From an uncultured Candidatus Peregrinibacteria bacterium (lineage in GTDB: Bacteria > Patescibacteriota > Gracilibacteria > UBA1369 > LOWO2-01-FULL-3): 35,104 nucleotides of DNA. The DNA lies in assembly GCA_903847465.1 (NCBI GenBank), contig CAINDQ010000109.1:1-35104 (forward strand). The letters are read 5' to 3'. A program made the position numbers and the translations under genes. Below, in pieces: positions 23,900-31,544 of this stretch (positions are counted from its first letter, which is position 1; every line of letters begins with the position of its first letter). The notes beneath the pieces are model-generated. The model was not told the origin of the DNA. It worked only from the letters and a program-made list of their open reading frames with translations, and did no database searches.

Positions 23900-24619
23900 A
23901 TGTCCGAAGAGCGCCGAAAAAAAGTCCTAAGTGCAATCGTGAAACACTTCATCCAAACTGCTGAACCGGTTGGTTCTCAGACAATTTTGGTGAGCTATCA
24001 TTTTCACGTATCCCCTGCCACTATTCGCAACGACATGATGACTTTGGAGGAAGACGGCTACATTTTCCAACCTCACACTTCAGCCGGCAGAGTCCCTACA
24101 GACAAAGGTTATCGCGCTTTCGTAGATGAAATCGCAGACTACGATCTCGTGCGCGCACAGGCCTTAACCACGATCAAAAATATCCAGTTAGAATATACCA
24201 CTCAAAAAGTCCGCGAAAGCCTATATGACGCTGTTTCATTGCTTGCTCGCGCCACAAACATGGCTAGCTTTGCGACTACTCCAGACAATCCTCGCACCTT
24301 CTTTCTGGGCATGTCGAATGTTCTGCGCCAACCTGAATTCGTCGGCGACACAGTTCATGCTAGCGAAGTTATTGAAGTACTGGAAAAAAGTGATAATTTT
24401 GTAAGAACCTTGGCCTCTTTGAATATTCTCGACGATTCTGCCAAAGCCTTCATCGGTGAAGAAAGTATTCTCCCTCAAATTCAAAGTTGCAGCATCATTG
24501 TCACCAGATACAACAAAGGTGGATTCAAAGGTTATCTCGGAATCCTCGGCCCAAAAAGAATGAACTATCCTTTCAACATAGTGATCTTGGAAGAAGTCAA
24601 AAAACTACTCGATAATTAA
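23900..24619 (+). CDS. hrcA: Heat-inducible transcription repressor HrcA, compact form
   Basis: HrcA represses chaperone genes by binding CIRCE elements; both CIRCE sites in this window are its likely targets. The N-terminal winged helix is conserved (RKKVLSAIVKHFIQTAEPVGSQTI...VSPATIRNDMMTLEEDGYIFQPHTSAGRVPTDKGYR). The C-terminal signature YLGILGPKRMNYP is also present. From the start used here the protein has 239 aa, about 100 fewer than usual; the GAF-like middle region appears shortened. The ATG at 23870 lies within the operator and before the predicted transcription start, so I use the ATG at 23900 (MSEERRKK). grpE follows after 8 nt. Confidence 0.93.
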   Translation: MSEERRKKVLSAIVKHFIQTAEPVGSQTILVSYHFHVSPATIRNDMMTLEEDGYIFQPHTSAGRVPTDKGYRAFVDEIADYDLVRAQALTTIKNIQLEYTTQKVRESLYDAVSLLARATNMASFATTPDNPRTFFLGMSNVLRQPEFVGDTVHASEVIEVLEKSDNFVRTLASLNILDDSAKAFIGEESILPQIQSCSIIVTRYNKGGFKGYLGILGPKRMNYPFNIVILEEVKKLLDN

Positions 24620-24627
24620 TTATTAAA

Positions 24628-25191
24628 ATGACGGATACAAACCCAATTGACCCAAAAGATGATCTTGCGAAAATGCTCGCAGATGCCAAGAAACAAGCGG
24701 AAAAAAAAGAACAAGGTGGAATGAAACAAATACTCGCAGAAAAAGACTTAGAAATTGAAAAAGCAAAAAAAGAGCTAGAAGAAATGACTGAAATGGCAAA
24801 GCGCACCATGGCCGATATGCAAAACCTGCGCAGAAGAGCAGACGAAGAAAGAGTCGACACTATTTTTATGGCCAATTACGAATTGATCAAAAGAATTTTG
24901 CCAATTTTAGCAAATCTTGAACTCGCCGAAAAACACGTTCCGGACAAAGCGGCAGACTGGTACAAAGGCATCGACATGTCCATAAAAGGCCTATACAAAG
25001 CCATGGAAGAGACCGGCATGCAAAGAATTGAAACAACCGGACAACCATTCGATCCAAACTTTCACGAAGCATTAATTCAAGGACCCGGCGAAAAAGATAT
25101 GGTCGTAGAAGAGCTCGAAGCCGGTTACATTCTCGGCAAACGCGTCATCAAACACGCCAAAGTAAAAGTTGGTAACGGAGAAAAAGCATAA
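24628..25191 (+). CDS. grpE: Nucleotide exchange factor GrpE
   Basis: GrpE releases ADP from DnaK and acts as a thermosensor. The 187 aa protein has the long N-terminal coiled coil (about 30-80: LAEKDLEIEKAKKELEEMTEMAKRTMADMQNLRRRADEER) and the C-terminal beta domain with GQPFDPNFHEALIQGPG and GYILGKRVIKHAKVKV. Length is typical. It lies between hrcA (8 nt gap) and a membrane protein gene (2 nt gap) and should be controlled by the CIRCE upstream of hrcA. Confidence 0.96.
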   Translation: MTDTNPIDPKDDLAKMLADAKKQAEKKEQGGMKQILAEKDLEIEKAKKELEEMTEMAKRTMADMQNLRRRADEERVDTIFMANYELIKRILPILANLELAEKHVPDKAADWYKGIDMSIKGLYKAMEETGMQRIETTGQPFDPNFHEALIQGPGEKDMVVEELEAGYILGKRVIKHAKVKVGNGEKA

Positions 25192-25193
25192 AC

Positions 25194-25724
25194 ATGGATT
25201 ACATCTTTCTCACAGGACTAATCGGCTCACTAATTCTCGTCACAGGCGCCGCTTGGCCAGATAAAAAAGGTCTGACTCATCCCGCAAAATCATTCAAGAA
25301 TTGGCTCTTTGCAATCGGTGGATTCATCATGCTTCTCTATGCAATTTTGGGCTACCTTCAGGGCGGAACCATCTTTTTCGTCCTTCTCCAAATCCTCATC
25401 GTGATCTCCAGCATCTTCATGATGCTAAATACTCCCGACAAAATAGACACCCCGATAATCAGTCTCTGCGGATTAGCGCTTATAATTTGGTCTTTATATT
25501 TATTTGAAGGCTACAATACCATCTTCTTTGTGCTCGGCCTCTCCGGAGTAGGCCTTGGCTACGCCTTCAAAATGGGCTCATTCAGACGCGGCCTCGCCCT
25601 AACCCTCGGCAGTATCCTAATCGCCATTTTTAGCTTCATAGAAATAAACTGGGTTTTCTTCTGGCTCAACGCATTTTTCGCCGTATTCTCAGGCTACTAC
25701 CTCCTGAAAAGCCTAAAGAAATAG
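25194..25724 (+). CDS. Hypothetical polytopic membrane protein in the heat-shock operon
   Basis: I do not recognise the family. The 176 aa protein is almost entirely hydrophobic, with about six predicted membrane segments (for example FLTGLIGSLILVTGAAW, WLFAIGGFIMLLYAILGYL, FFVLLQILIVISSIFMML, TPIISLCGLALIIWSLYLF, and two more before the C-terminal KSLKK). Short basic loops (KMGSFRRG) alternate with it. It starts 2 nt after the grpE stop and ends 11 nt before the -35 box of dnaK, so it is very likely co-transcribed with hrcA and grpE and heat-inducible. No catalytic motif is visible. Confidence 0.8.
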   Translation: MDYIFLTGLIGSLILVTGAAWPDKKGLTHPAKSFKNWLFAIGGFIMLLYAILGYLQGGTIFFVLLQILIVISSIFMMLNTPDKIDTPIISLCGLALIIWSLYLFEGYNTIFFVLGLSGVGLGYAFKMGSFRRGLALTLGSILIAIFSFIEINWVFFWLNAFFAVFSGYYLLKSLKK

Positions 25725-25735
25725 AAAAAAATCTC

Positions 25736-25764
25736 TTGACCACCCACTCTTAGCACTCTATAAT
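25736..25764 (+). promoter_or_regulatory. Promoter of dnaK
   Basis: TTGACC and a perfect TATAAT are separated by 17 bp. The -10 box occupies the CIRCE spacer. The predicted transcription start is near 25771, so the GTG at 25766 used by the ORF track cannot be the translation start. Confidence 0.85.
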
Positions 25765-25776
25765 AGTGAGTGCTAA
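25750..25776. promoter_or_regulatory. Perfect CIRCE operator upstream of dnaK
   Basis: TTAGCACTC and GAGTGCTAA match the consensus at every arm position and flank a 9-bp spacer that contains TATAAT. Confidence 0.97.
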
Positions 25777-25795
25777 CATTTTAACATTCAAAATT

Positions 25796-27730
25796 ATGTC
25801 TAAAATTATTGGAATTGACTTAGGTACTACAAATTCATGCGTCTCCGTCATGGAAGGCGGTGAAGTAAAAGTAATCGCAAATGCCGAAGGCAATCGTACT
25901 ACACCATCCGTTGTTGCTATCAAAAATAGCGAGAGAATGGTTGGTATCGTTGCAAAAAACCAATCAACCACCAATCCTGAAAACACCATTTATTCCGCAA
26001 AACGTTTCATTGGCCGTCAATATGACGAATGCCAAAAGGATATAAAAAGAGTGGGATTCAAATGTGAAAAAGGAAAAAGCGGCGAAGTAGAAATCGTGCT
26101 TGATGGCAAACAACATCGCCCAGCAGAAATCTCTGCAATGGTTCTTCAAAAACTGAAAGCTGATGCTGAAAAATATCTTGGTGAAAAAGTCACAGAAGCT
26201 GTTATCACAGTTCCTGCATACTTCAACGATTCTCAGAGACAAGCCACAAAAGACGCCGGAGAAATGGCCGGACTAACTGTAAAAAGAATCATCAATGAAC
26301 CAACAGCTGCAGCCTTAGCTTATGGCGCTGACAAAAAAGGTGGCGATAAAAAAATTGCTATCTACGACTTTGGTGGAGGTACTTTTGATGTTTCCATTCT
26401 TGAAATGGGCGAAGGAGTTTTCCAAGTAAAATCCACAAATGGCGATACTCAACTTGGTGGTGACGACATGGATCAGATCGTCATGGATTGGATTATGGCT
26501 GAAGTAAAAAAATCTCTCGGCATCGATATTTCCAAAGACAAAATGGCGATTCAGAGAATAAAAGAATCTGCTGAAAAATCCAGAATTGAACTTTCTACTG
26601 TTCACGAAACTACGGTTTCTCTTCCATATTTAACTTCAGATGCCAGCGGTCCAAAACATTTTGAAACAAAATTATCACGTTCGAAATTGGAAGACTTGGT
26701 TTCAGACTTGATCGAAAAAACGGTTGCTCCATGCCAAAAAGCGATGGAAGACGCCAAAATATTCGCAAGCGACATCGATGAAGTTTTGTTGGTTGGAGGT
26801 ATTACCAGAATGCCAGCCGTTCAAGAAAAAGTGAAAACAATATTCGGAAAAGAACCAAATAGAAGTGTCAATCCTGATGAAGCTGTCGCAATTGGCGCCG
26901 CCATTCAAGGAGGAATTTTATCCGGAGATTCAACTGTAAAAGATATTATCTTGGTCGATGTCACTCCTCTTTCTCTTGGAATAGAAACACTTGGTGGAGT
27001 AAATACAGTTTTGATCGACAGAAATTCTGCCGTTCCAACTTCAAAATCTCAGATCTTCTCTACCGCAGCAGATAGCCAAACTTCCGTAGAAGTTCACGCC
27101 GTTCAAGGTGAACGTCCAATGGCTTCTGACAACAAATCATTAGGTAGATTCGTTCTCGATGGAATCCCAGCCGCACCACGTGGCATTCCACAAATCGAAG
27201 TTACCTTCGACATTGATTCCAACGGAATTTTGAAAGTAACAGCTCACGACAAAGCTACCGGCAAACAACAACACATTACAATCACAGGCAGTGGAAACAT
27301 GAGCAAAGAAGACATTGAGAAAGTGAAGAAAGAAGCTGAAAAATTCGCCGAAGATGACAAGAAGAAAAAAGACCTTATCGAAGCCAGAAATCGCGCCGAA
27401 TCAATCGTTCTACAATCTGAAAAAACCTTAAAAGAATCTGGAGACAAAGTTTCTGACGAACTCAAAAATCCAGTCACAGAAAAGATCGCCGAACTCAAAA
27501 AAGTGCTTGAGAACAAAGACGCCACAAAAGAAGAACTCGAAAAAGGCGCCGAAGATTTGAGTCAGGCAATTCAGAAAGTAGGAGCAGAACTTTATAAAAA
27601 TGCTGAAGCTGCAAAGCCAGAAGCAAAAGAAGACGACGGCGTAAAAGTCACACACACCGACGACAAAGAAGAAAGCAAAGATGAGAAAAAAGATGACGTC
27701 GTAGACGCTGAGGTTGTCGACAAAAAATAA
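25796..27730 (+). CDS. dnaK: Chaperone protein DnaK (Hsp70)
   Basis: ATP-driven folding chaperone, 644 aa. The ATPase domain shows [16 protein letters not shown], the phosphate-binding [14 protein letters not shown] and [14 protein letters not shown]; the linker is [14 protein letters not shown]. The substrate domain follows, then a charged lid and the conserved C-terminal end [11 protein letters not shown]. The ATG at 25796 is used because the ORF-track start at 25766 lies upstream of the predicted transcript; the leader is about 25 nt. It has its own promoter and CIRCE rather than reading through from grpE. No dnaJ follows: the next gene is convergent, 3 nt away. Confidence 0.98.
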   Translation: MSKIIGIDLGTTNSCVSVMEGGEVKVIANAEGNRTTPSVVAIKNSERMVGIVAKNQSTTNPENTIYSAKRFIGRQYDECQKDIKRVGFKCEKGKSGEVEIVLDGKQHRPAEISAMVLQKLKADAEKYLGEKVTEAVITVPAYFNDSQRQATKDAGEMAGLTVKRIINEPTAAALAYGADKKGGDKKIAIYDFGGGTFDVSILEMGEGVFQVKSTNGDTQLGGDDMDQIVMDWIMAEVKKSLGIDISKDKMAIQRIKESAEKSRIELSTVHETTVSLPYLTSDASGPKHFETKLSRSKLEDLVSDLIEKTVAPCQKAMEDAKIFASDIDEVLLVGGITRMPAVQEKVKTIFGKEPNRSVNPDEAVAIGAAIQGGILSGDSTVKDIILVDVTPLSLGIETLGGVNTVLIDRNSAVPTSKSQIFSTAADSQTSVEVHAVQGERPMASDNKSLGRFVLDGIPAAPRGIPQIEVTFDIDSNGILKVTAHDKATGKQQHITITGSGNMSKEDIEKVKKEAEKFAEDDKKKKDLIEARNRAESIVLQSEKTLKESGDKVSDELKNPVTEKIAELKKVLENKDATKEELEKGAEDLSQAIQKVGAELYKNAEAAKPEAKEDDGVKVTHTDDKEESKDEKKDDVVDAEVVDKK

Positions 27731-27733
27731 AGT

Positions 27734-28189
27734 TTACGCAGCAGCTTCGTTACTATTTTCTTGAAGATTTGTGCCAAGATGATCAGCGAGTTCTCCTGCC
27801 TCTTTAGCTGCTGTCTGTTGAGCCAATTTCACAGCATCCTTAGAAACTTCAGGTCCTTGTGCGAGAGCGCCTTCATTGGAAGGTTTAGTAGAAACAGCAG
27901 ATCCATCAATCTGTGCCAATAGTTGATTTGCCCTCTTTGAAGCCTCAATTTCCTCCGCTTTCGAACTATTTTTTATATTTTCCAATTCTGCCCCCGCTTT
28001 TGCCTGGGCCATAGCATCCCTTGCGGGACCTACAACACCTTCAATCCCCTTATTCGGATCAGAAACATTAAGATTGTTATCATTTGCCCCATCAGAAACA
28101 GCCTTAGCATTAGCCATTAATTCTTCATTTATTTTATCTTGATCATCCACTGAATGATCCGGCAATTTCTCTACATCATTTGGCGCCAT
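27734..28189 (-). CDS. Hypothetical low-complexity acidic protein
   Basis: No family is recognised. The 151 aa protein is rich in Ala, Asn, Asp, Glu and Lys, without Cys or Trp and without a membrane segment, so it is probably largely disordered or helical (KAEEIEASKRANQLLAQI; SKDAVKLAQQTAAKEAGELADHL). It lies 37 nt downstream of the asparaginase-like gene on the same strand and has its own promoter overlapping the end of that gene. Stop codons of this gene and dnaK are 3 nt apart, and no terminator is visible between them. Confidence 0.65.
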   Translation of the reverse strand: MAPNDVEKLPDHSVDDQDKINEELMANAKAVSDGANDNNLNVSDPNKGIEGVVGPARDAMAQAKAGAELENIKNSSKAEEIEASKRANQLLAQIDGSAVSTKPSNEGALAQGPEVSKDAVKLAQQTAAKEAGELADHLGTNLQENSNEAAA

Positions 28190-28217
28190 ATTCAGATTCG
28201 TTAAAAATCATTAGATT

Positions 28218-28246
28218 ATTATACCATTAAATCACCTCCGGCTCAA
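28218..28246 (-). promoter_or_regulatory. Promoter of the small low-complexity gene, extended -10
   Basis: On the minus strand TTGAGC is followed after 17 bp by a perfect TATAAT with a TGG extension. The -35 box is inside the last codons of the asparaginase-like gene. The ATG at 28189 is about 28 nt past the -10 box. Confidence 0.65.
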
Positions 28247-30134
28247 TAGGCATACCCTCCTCTCTCACCAATGGAGCGTCTTCATCTTTCGGTAAAATTC
28301 TAACAACCGTAACATTTCCTGCAAAAACTCCACTGACTTTATCTCTACAGGCATAAGTCACCGCATCAAGCTGAGCTTTTTGAGCATTCCTTATTGCCAT
28401 AAAATTCGGCGACTGTTCTCCCACAAAATCATTTGCGGTCATAAAATCCACAATCATTTTTTTATCATCTCCGAAGAAATTTATAGCGTAATTCAGCTTC
28501 GCCCTAGCCGCATGTCCTGTCATATTCAAAGAACTAACTCCATATTTTTCCAAATCAGGCGCAGCTTGATATTTCTTCCCAACAACACCTCCCTGAATTT
28601 GATTGATATAAAAAATTGGTCTACCCAAAGCGCCTCGCAAAATAGCCTGAAAATCTTTAGAAGCCTGCGTAAATGAAGGATATGTTTCAACCAAGATTGC
28701 TTTCGCCGGAGATTCCTTCACTTCTCTTTCCAACATAAATGGATCAACGGAAATATTTGGCGAAATCAATTTGACCTGATCAGCTCCCCTGAAAGCCACT
28801 GTCTCATTATACTTTCCGTTAAGCTCTGCTTCGCTAATTTTTCTAAAACCATTGGCCCCTTTTTCCGTCAGGAATTTCGGATCTTTATATCTCGCCCCTT
28901 TGAAAGATCCACCTTTTTTGTCAGAAACTTTTTTAGTTTTTGTCGGATCATAAAGTCCACCTTCCAGTCTTATCGCCACAGTTGCCAATCCTTTTTTCTT
29001 CAAAGCTTTCAAATCTGCAAAGGCACTTTTGAAATTTATTGGCGAATCCGATCCCGGATCGTCAATAGGATCCATTCCCGCCGCACCAATCACCGAAAAA
29101 GGACAATTTGGCCCAAGCATCATCTTGAGTAAAGTAAATGCTTCGACAGAAGTATCAGTCCCTATTGTCACAATAAATCCATCAAAAGCACGTCTCTCCT
29201 CAGGCGTAATATCATTCCACGCACACGTCAGCACAATCGCCAGATCTGCAATAAAATCTATTTCTATCTGAGAACTGTCTATCCCATAAGTTGGATCAGA
29301 ATCCTTGTCTTTTTTCGCCCGCGGAAAAACAAAAGAAGCAACTTCATAATTCTCAAATTGTTCTTTGAAATTAGGATCTTGGTCTCTCATGTCTCTAAAT
29401 TTCCACATGATTTGCCCCTCAGTCTCAAGCCCATTTGGCCCATGGCCCATCATAATAGTTCCACCAAGATTTGCGCCAATAACAGCCCTTTTTCCAGCAC
29501 CAATTTCAGGACTATCAAAAGGCCTTTCATGCTCCCAATGAATCGGTCCAAGCGCGTGCACAAGCGACCTATCTATGTACAACCAATTGAAAAATCTCAA
29601 ATTACTACGATCTGTCGGATCATCAAATTCTTGTTGCGGATTATGTTTATATCTCCTTTTAGCACCTTTTGAAACTTCCAAACCAGGCTTGTATTCACTC
29701 AAAATAAGAGAGCCGTTTTGCCCCAAAGTTTCAGTCTCTACCCAAGGTACTTTTCTTTCTACGATTTCTCCAGTTGCCGGATTTCTTAATGGTCGAACTC
29801 CCGGAACATATTCTCCACTCTCCGCTTTGACTGAAGGCAAATTCTGAACATAGTCCGCTTTCGCAACCACATCCGTCCTCGGAAATATCATTGTCCAAAG
29901 CGGAGGTTTTGCAATTAATTCTCCGGTTTTAGGATCAAGCCAAGGAACTGCTTTCAAAACAGCCTGATTCCCCACCATAAAATGCCACCCATTCCGATCG
30001 TGAAACTCAGGCGAAGGTAATTCATTTAATTTCGCTACCACAAGCTCAGCTAGCTGCGGATCACCTTCTCCACCCTCAAAATCAAGCATGGACAAATCTA
30101 TATTTTGATCGTTTTCAGGCATAAATTCAGGCAC
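28227..30134 (-). CDS. Asparaginase-family amidohydrolase with a long N-terminal extension
   Basis: Type I/II L-asparaginases and the GatD subunit share this fold and release ammonia from Asn or Gln. The core lies at about residues 210-560 of 635 aa. The nucleophile motif is LGGTIMMG. GFIVTIGTDTSVEAF holds the second Thr-Asp pair and PFSVIGAAGMDP follows. DPTKTKK matches the position of the catalytic lysine. The C-terminal domain ends with FYINQIQGGVVGKKY and SLNMTGHAARAKLNYAI. All catalytic residues therefore seem present, yet the protein is almost twice the usual 330 aa. Residues 1-205 contain repeated phrases such as WLDPKTGELIAKPP and RNPATGEIVERKVPW, and about 75 residues extend past the core. 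No signal peptide is seen. The substrate is uncertain. Confidence 0.78.
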   Translation of the reverse strand: MPEFMPENDQNIDLSMLDFEGGEGDPQLAELVVAKLNELPSPEFHDRNGWHFMVGNQAVLKAVPWLDPKTGELIAKPPLWTMIFPRTDVVAKADYVQNLPSVKAESGEYVPGVRPLRNPATGEIVERKVPWVETETLGQNGSLILSEYKPGLEVSKGAKRRYKHNPQQEFDDPTDRSNLRFFNWLYIDRSLVHALGPIHWEHERPFDSPEIGAGKRAVIGANLGGTIMMGHGPNGLETEGQIMWKFRDMRDQDPNFKEQFENYEVASFVFPRAKKDKDSDPTYGIDSSQIEIDFIADLAIVLTCAWNDITPEERRAFDGFIVTIGTDTSVEAFTLLKMMLGPNCPFSVIGAAGMDPIDDPGSDSPINFKSAFADLKALKKKGLATVAIRLEGGLYDPTKTKKVSDKKGGSFKGARYKDPKFLTEKGANGFRKISEAELNGKYNETVAFRGADQVKLISPNISVDPFMLEREVKESPAKAILVETYPSFTQASKDFQAILRGALGRPIFYINQIQGGVVGKKYQAAPDLEKYGVSSLNMTGHAARAKLNYAINFFGDDKKMIVDFMTANDFVGEQSPNFMAIRNAQKAQLDAVTYACRDKVSGVFAGNVTVVRILPKDEDAPLVREEGMPIEPEVI

Positions 30135-30156
30135 AGTTATTCAAAAACATTGTATT

Positions 30157-30185
30157 ATTATAACATTTTTATCTCGGCTTGTAAA
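30157..30185 (-). promoter_or_regulatory. Promoter of the asparaginase-like gene
   Basis: On the minus strand TTTACA and a perfect TATAAT are separated by 17 bp, about 23 nt before the ATG at 30134. It is back to back with the pgi promoter. Confidence 0.7.
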
Positions 30186-30215
30186 CAACCTCGAAAGACC
30201 TCAAAACTTCCCCCC

Positions 30216-30244
30216 TTGTCCCGCCCCAAAAAATACCGTATATT
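30216..30244 (+). promoter_or_regulatory. Promoter of the pgi-tkt-epmA-efp-serS run
   Basis: TTGTCC and TATATT are separated by 17 bp, about 25 nt before the ATG at 30270. I see no further promoter within the run up to serS. Confidence 0.55.
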
Positions 30245-30269
30245 GCAACTGCTCAACAAAAACAGCCAC

Positions 30270-31544
30270 ATGCTTTACTTAAACTTCGAAAATCTAGCGA
30301 AAATCGGCAAAACTCACGGGATCACTCGTGCAGAAATTCTTGCCCAAGGGAAATTGATTGAGAAATATTTACGCGAAATCGAGAGCAAAAACCAAGGCTT
30401 TTACACAATTATCGACGACAAAAGTCAGCTCCAAAACATCAATAAATACGCCAAAAAAGTCGAAGGAAAATACAAAGACATCGTAGTTCTAGGAATTGGC
30501 GGATCAGCACTTGGCACACTTTGTTTGAAACATGCGCTCAGATATTTACCAAACAAATCAAAAGCACCAAAACTGCACATCGTCACAAACATCGACCCAG
30601 TCAAAATCAAGAAAATAGAATCTGATATCGACTTCAAAAAAACACTATTCATCGTCATCTCAAAGTCTGGCTCAACCATCGAAACCATCAGTCAGTACCT
30701 ATATTTCCGCCAGAAATGCAAAGACAAAAAACTAAAAATCACTGACCATTTTGTATTCGTCACAGATGAAAAAGAAGGCATTCTCCGTATGATCGCGGAC
30801 AAAGAAAAAATCACCTCATTTGACGTTCCAAAAAACATCGAGGGAAGATTTTCCGTACTAACAGTTGTTGGCTTACTGCCTGCCAGATTGATTGGAATAA
30901 AAATTGAAGAATTGATCGAAGGAGCAAAACGAATTCGTGATGAATTTTTGAAGAAAAACATCGAAGAAAATACTCCATTTCAACTCGCTGCAATTCAATA
31001 TTTACTCGCCAAGAAAGGCAAAAACATTAACGTTCTGATGCCATATTCTCAAGAATTGGATTTCCTAAGTATTTGGTATACTCAACTTCTTGCTGAAAGT
31101 ATTGGTAAAAAAGGAAATGGCATTACACCTCTCCGCGCCCTTGGAGTTTCCGATCAACATTCTCAAATTCAACTTTTCAACGATGGCCCAAATGACAAAT
31201 TAATTATGTTCATCGAAGTTGAGAAATTGTCAGAAAATCTTTACATTCCAAACTCGCATCCTGAATTAAAAGAGTTTGAGCTTATGAATAAAAAAATCTC
31301 TTTCAATCGCCTACTCGAACTCGAGAAACAAGGCACAGAAATGGCTCTCACACACAATAATCGCCCAAATATCACTATAAAAATTCCTAAAGTTTCCGAA
31401 GAAAATCTTGGAGAATTATTTATGCTTTTTGAAACGTCAGTTGCATTTCTCGGAGAATTTTATAAGATCTATGCGTTCGATCAACCGGCAGTCGAATTGG
31501 GCAAGAAATTCACAAAAGAACTATTACTAAAAGAATATCTATAA
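30270..31544 (+). CDS. pgi: Glucose-6-phosphate isomerase
   Basis: It interconverts glucose-6-phosphate and fructose-6-phosphate. The 424 aa protein has the SIS-fold motifs VVLGIGGSALGTLCLKHAL, FIVISKSGSTIETISQYLYF, the catalytic-region sequences IEGRFSVLTVVGLLPA and LLAESIGKKGNG, and LGVSDQHSQIQLFNDGP with the active-site histidine. A C-terminal lysine is present in FDQPAVELGKKFTKELL. It belongs to the shorter bacterial form. The ORF track begins 55 codons earlier, upstream of the promoter and overlapping the opposite gene; I use MLYLNFENL at 30270. Its TAA overlaps the ATG of tkt (TAATG). Confidence 0.95.
   Translation: MLYLNFENLAKIGKTHGITRAEILAQGKLIEKYLREIESKNQGFYTIIDDKSQLQNINKYAKKVEGKYKDIVVLGIGGSALGTLCLKHALRYLPNKSKAPKLHIVTNIDPVKIKKIESDIDFKKTLFIVISKSGSTIETISQYLYFRQKCKDKKLKITDHFVFVTDEKEGILRMIADKEKITSFDVPKNIEGRFSVLTVVGLLPARLIGIKIEELIEGAKRIRDEFLKKNIEENTPFQLAAIQYLLAKKGKNINVLMPYSQELDFLSIWYTQLLAESIGKKGNGITPLRALGVSDQHSQIQLFNDGPNDKLIMFIEVEKLSENLYIPNSHPELKEFELMNKKISFNRLLELEKQGTEMALTHNNRPNITIKIPKVSEENLGELFMLFETSVAFLGEFYKIYAFDQPAVELGKKFTKELLLKEYL

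Noticed and set aside
25766-25795. GTG start of dnaK given by the ORF track
   Set aside because: It lies inside the CIRCE and upstream of the predicted transcription start; the family start [10 protein letters not shown] is at 25796.
30105-30269. 55-residue N-terminal extension of glucose-6-phosphate isomerase
   Set aside because: It covers both divergent promoters and the start of the opposite gene; the family homology begins at MLYLNFENL.
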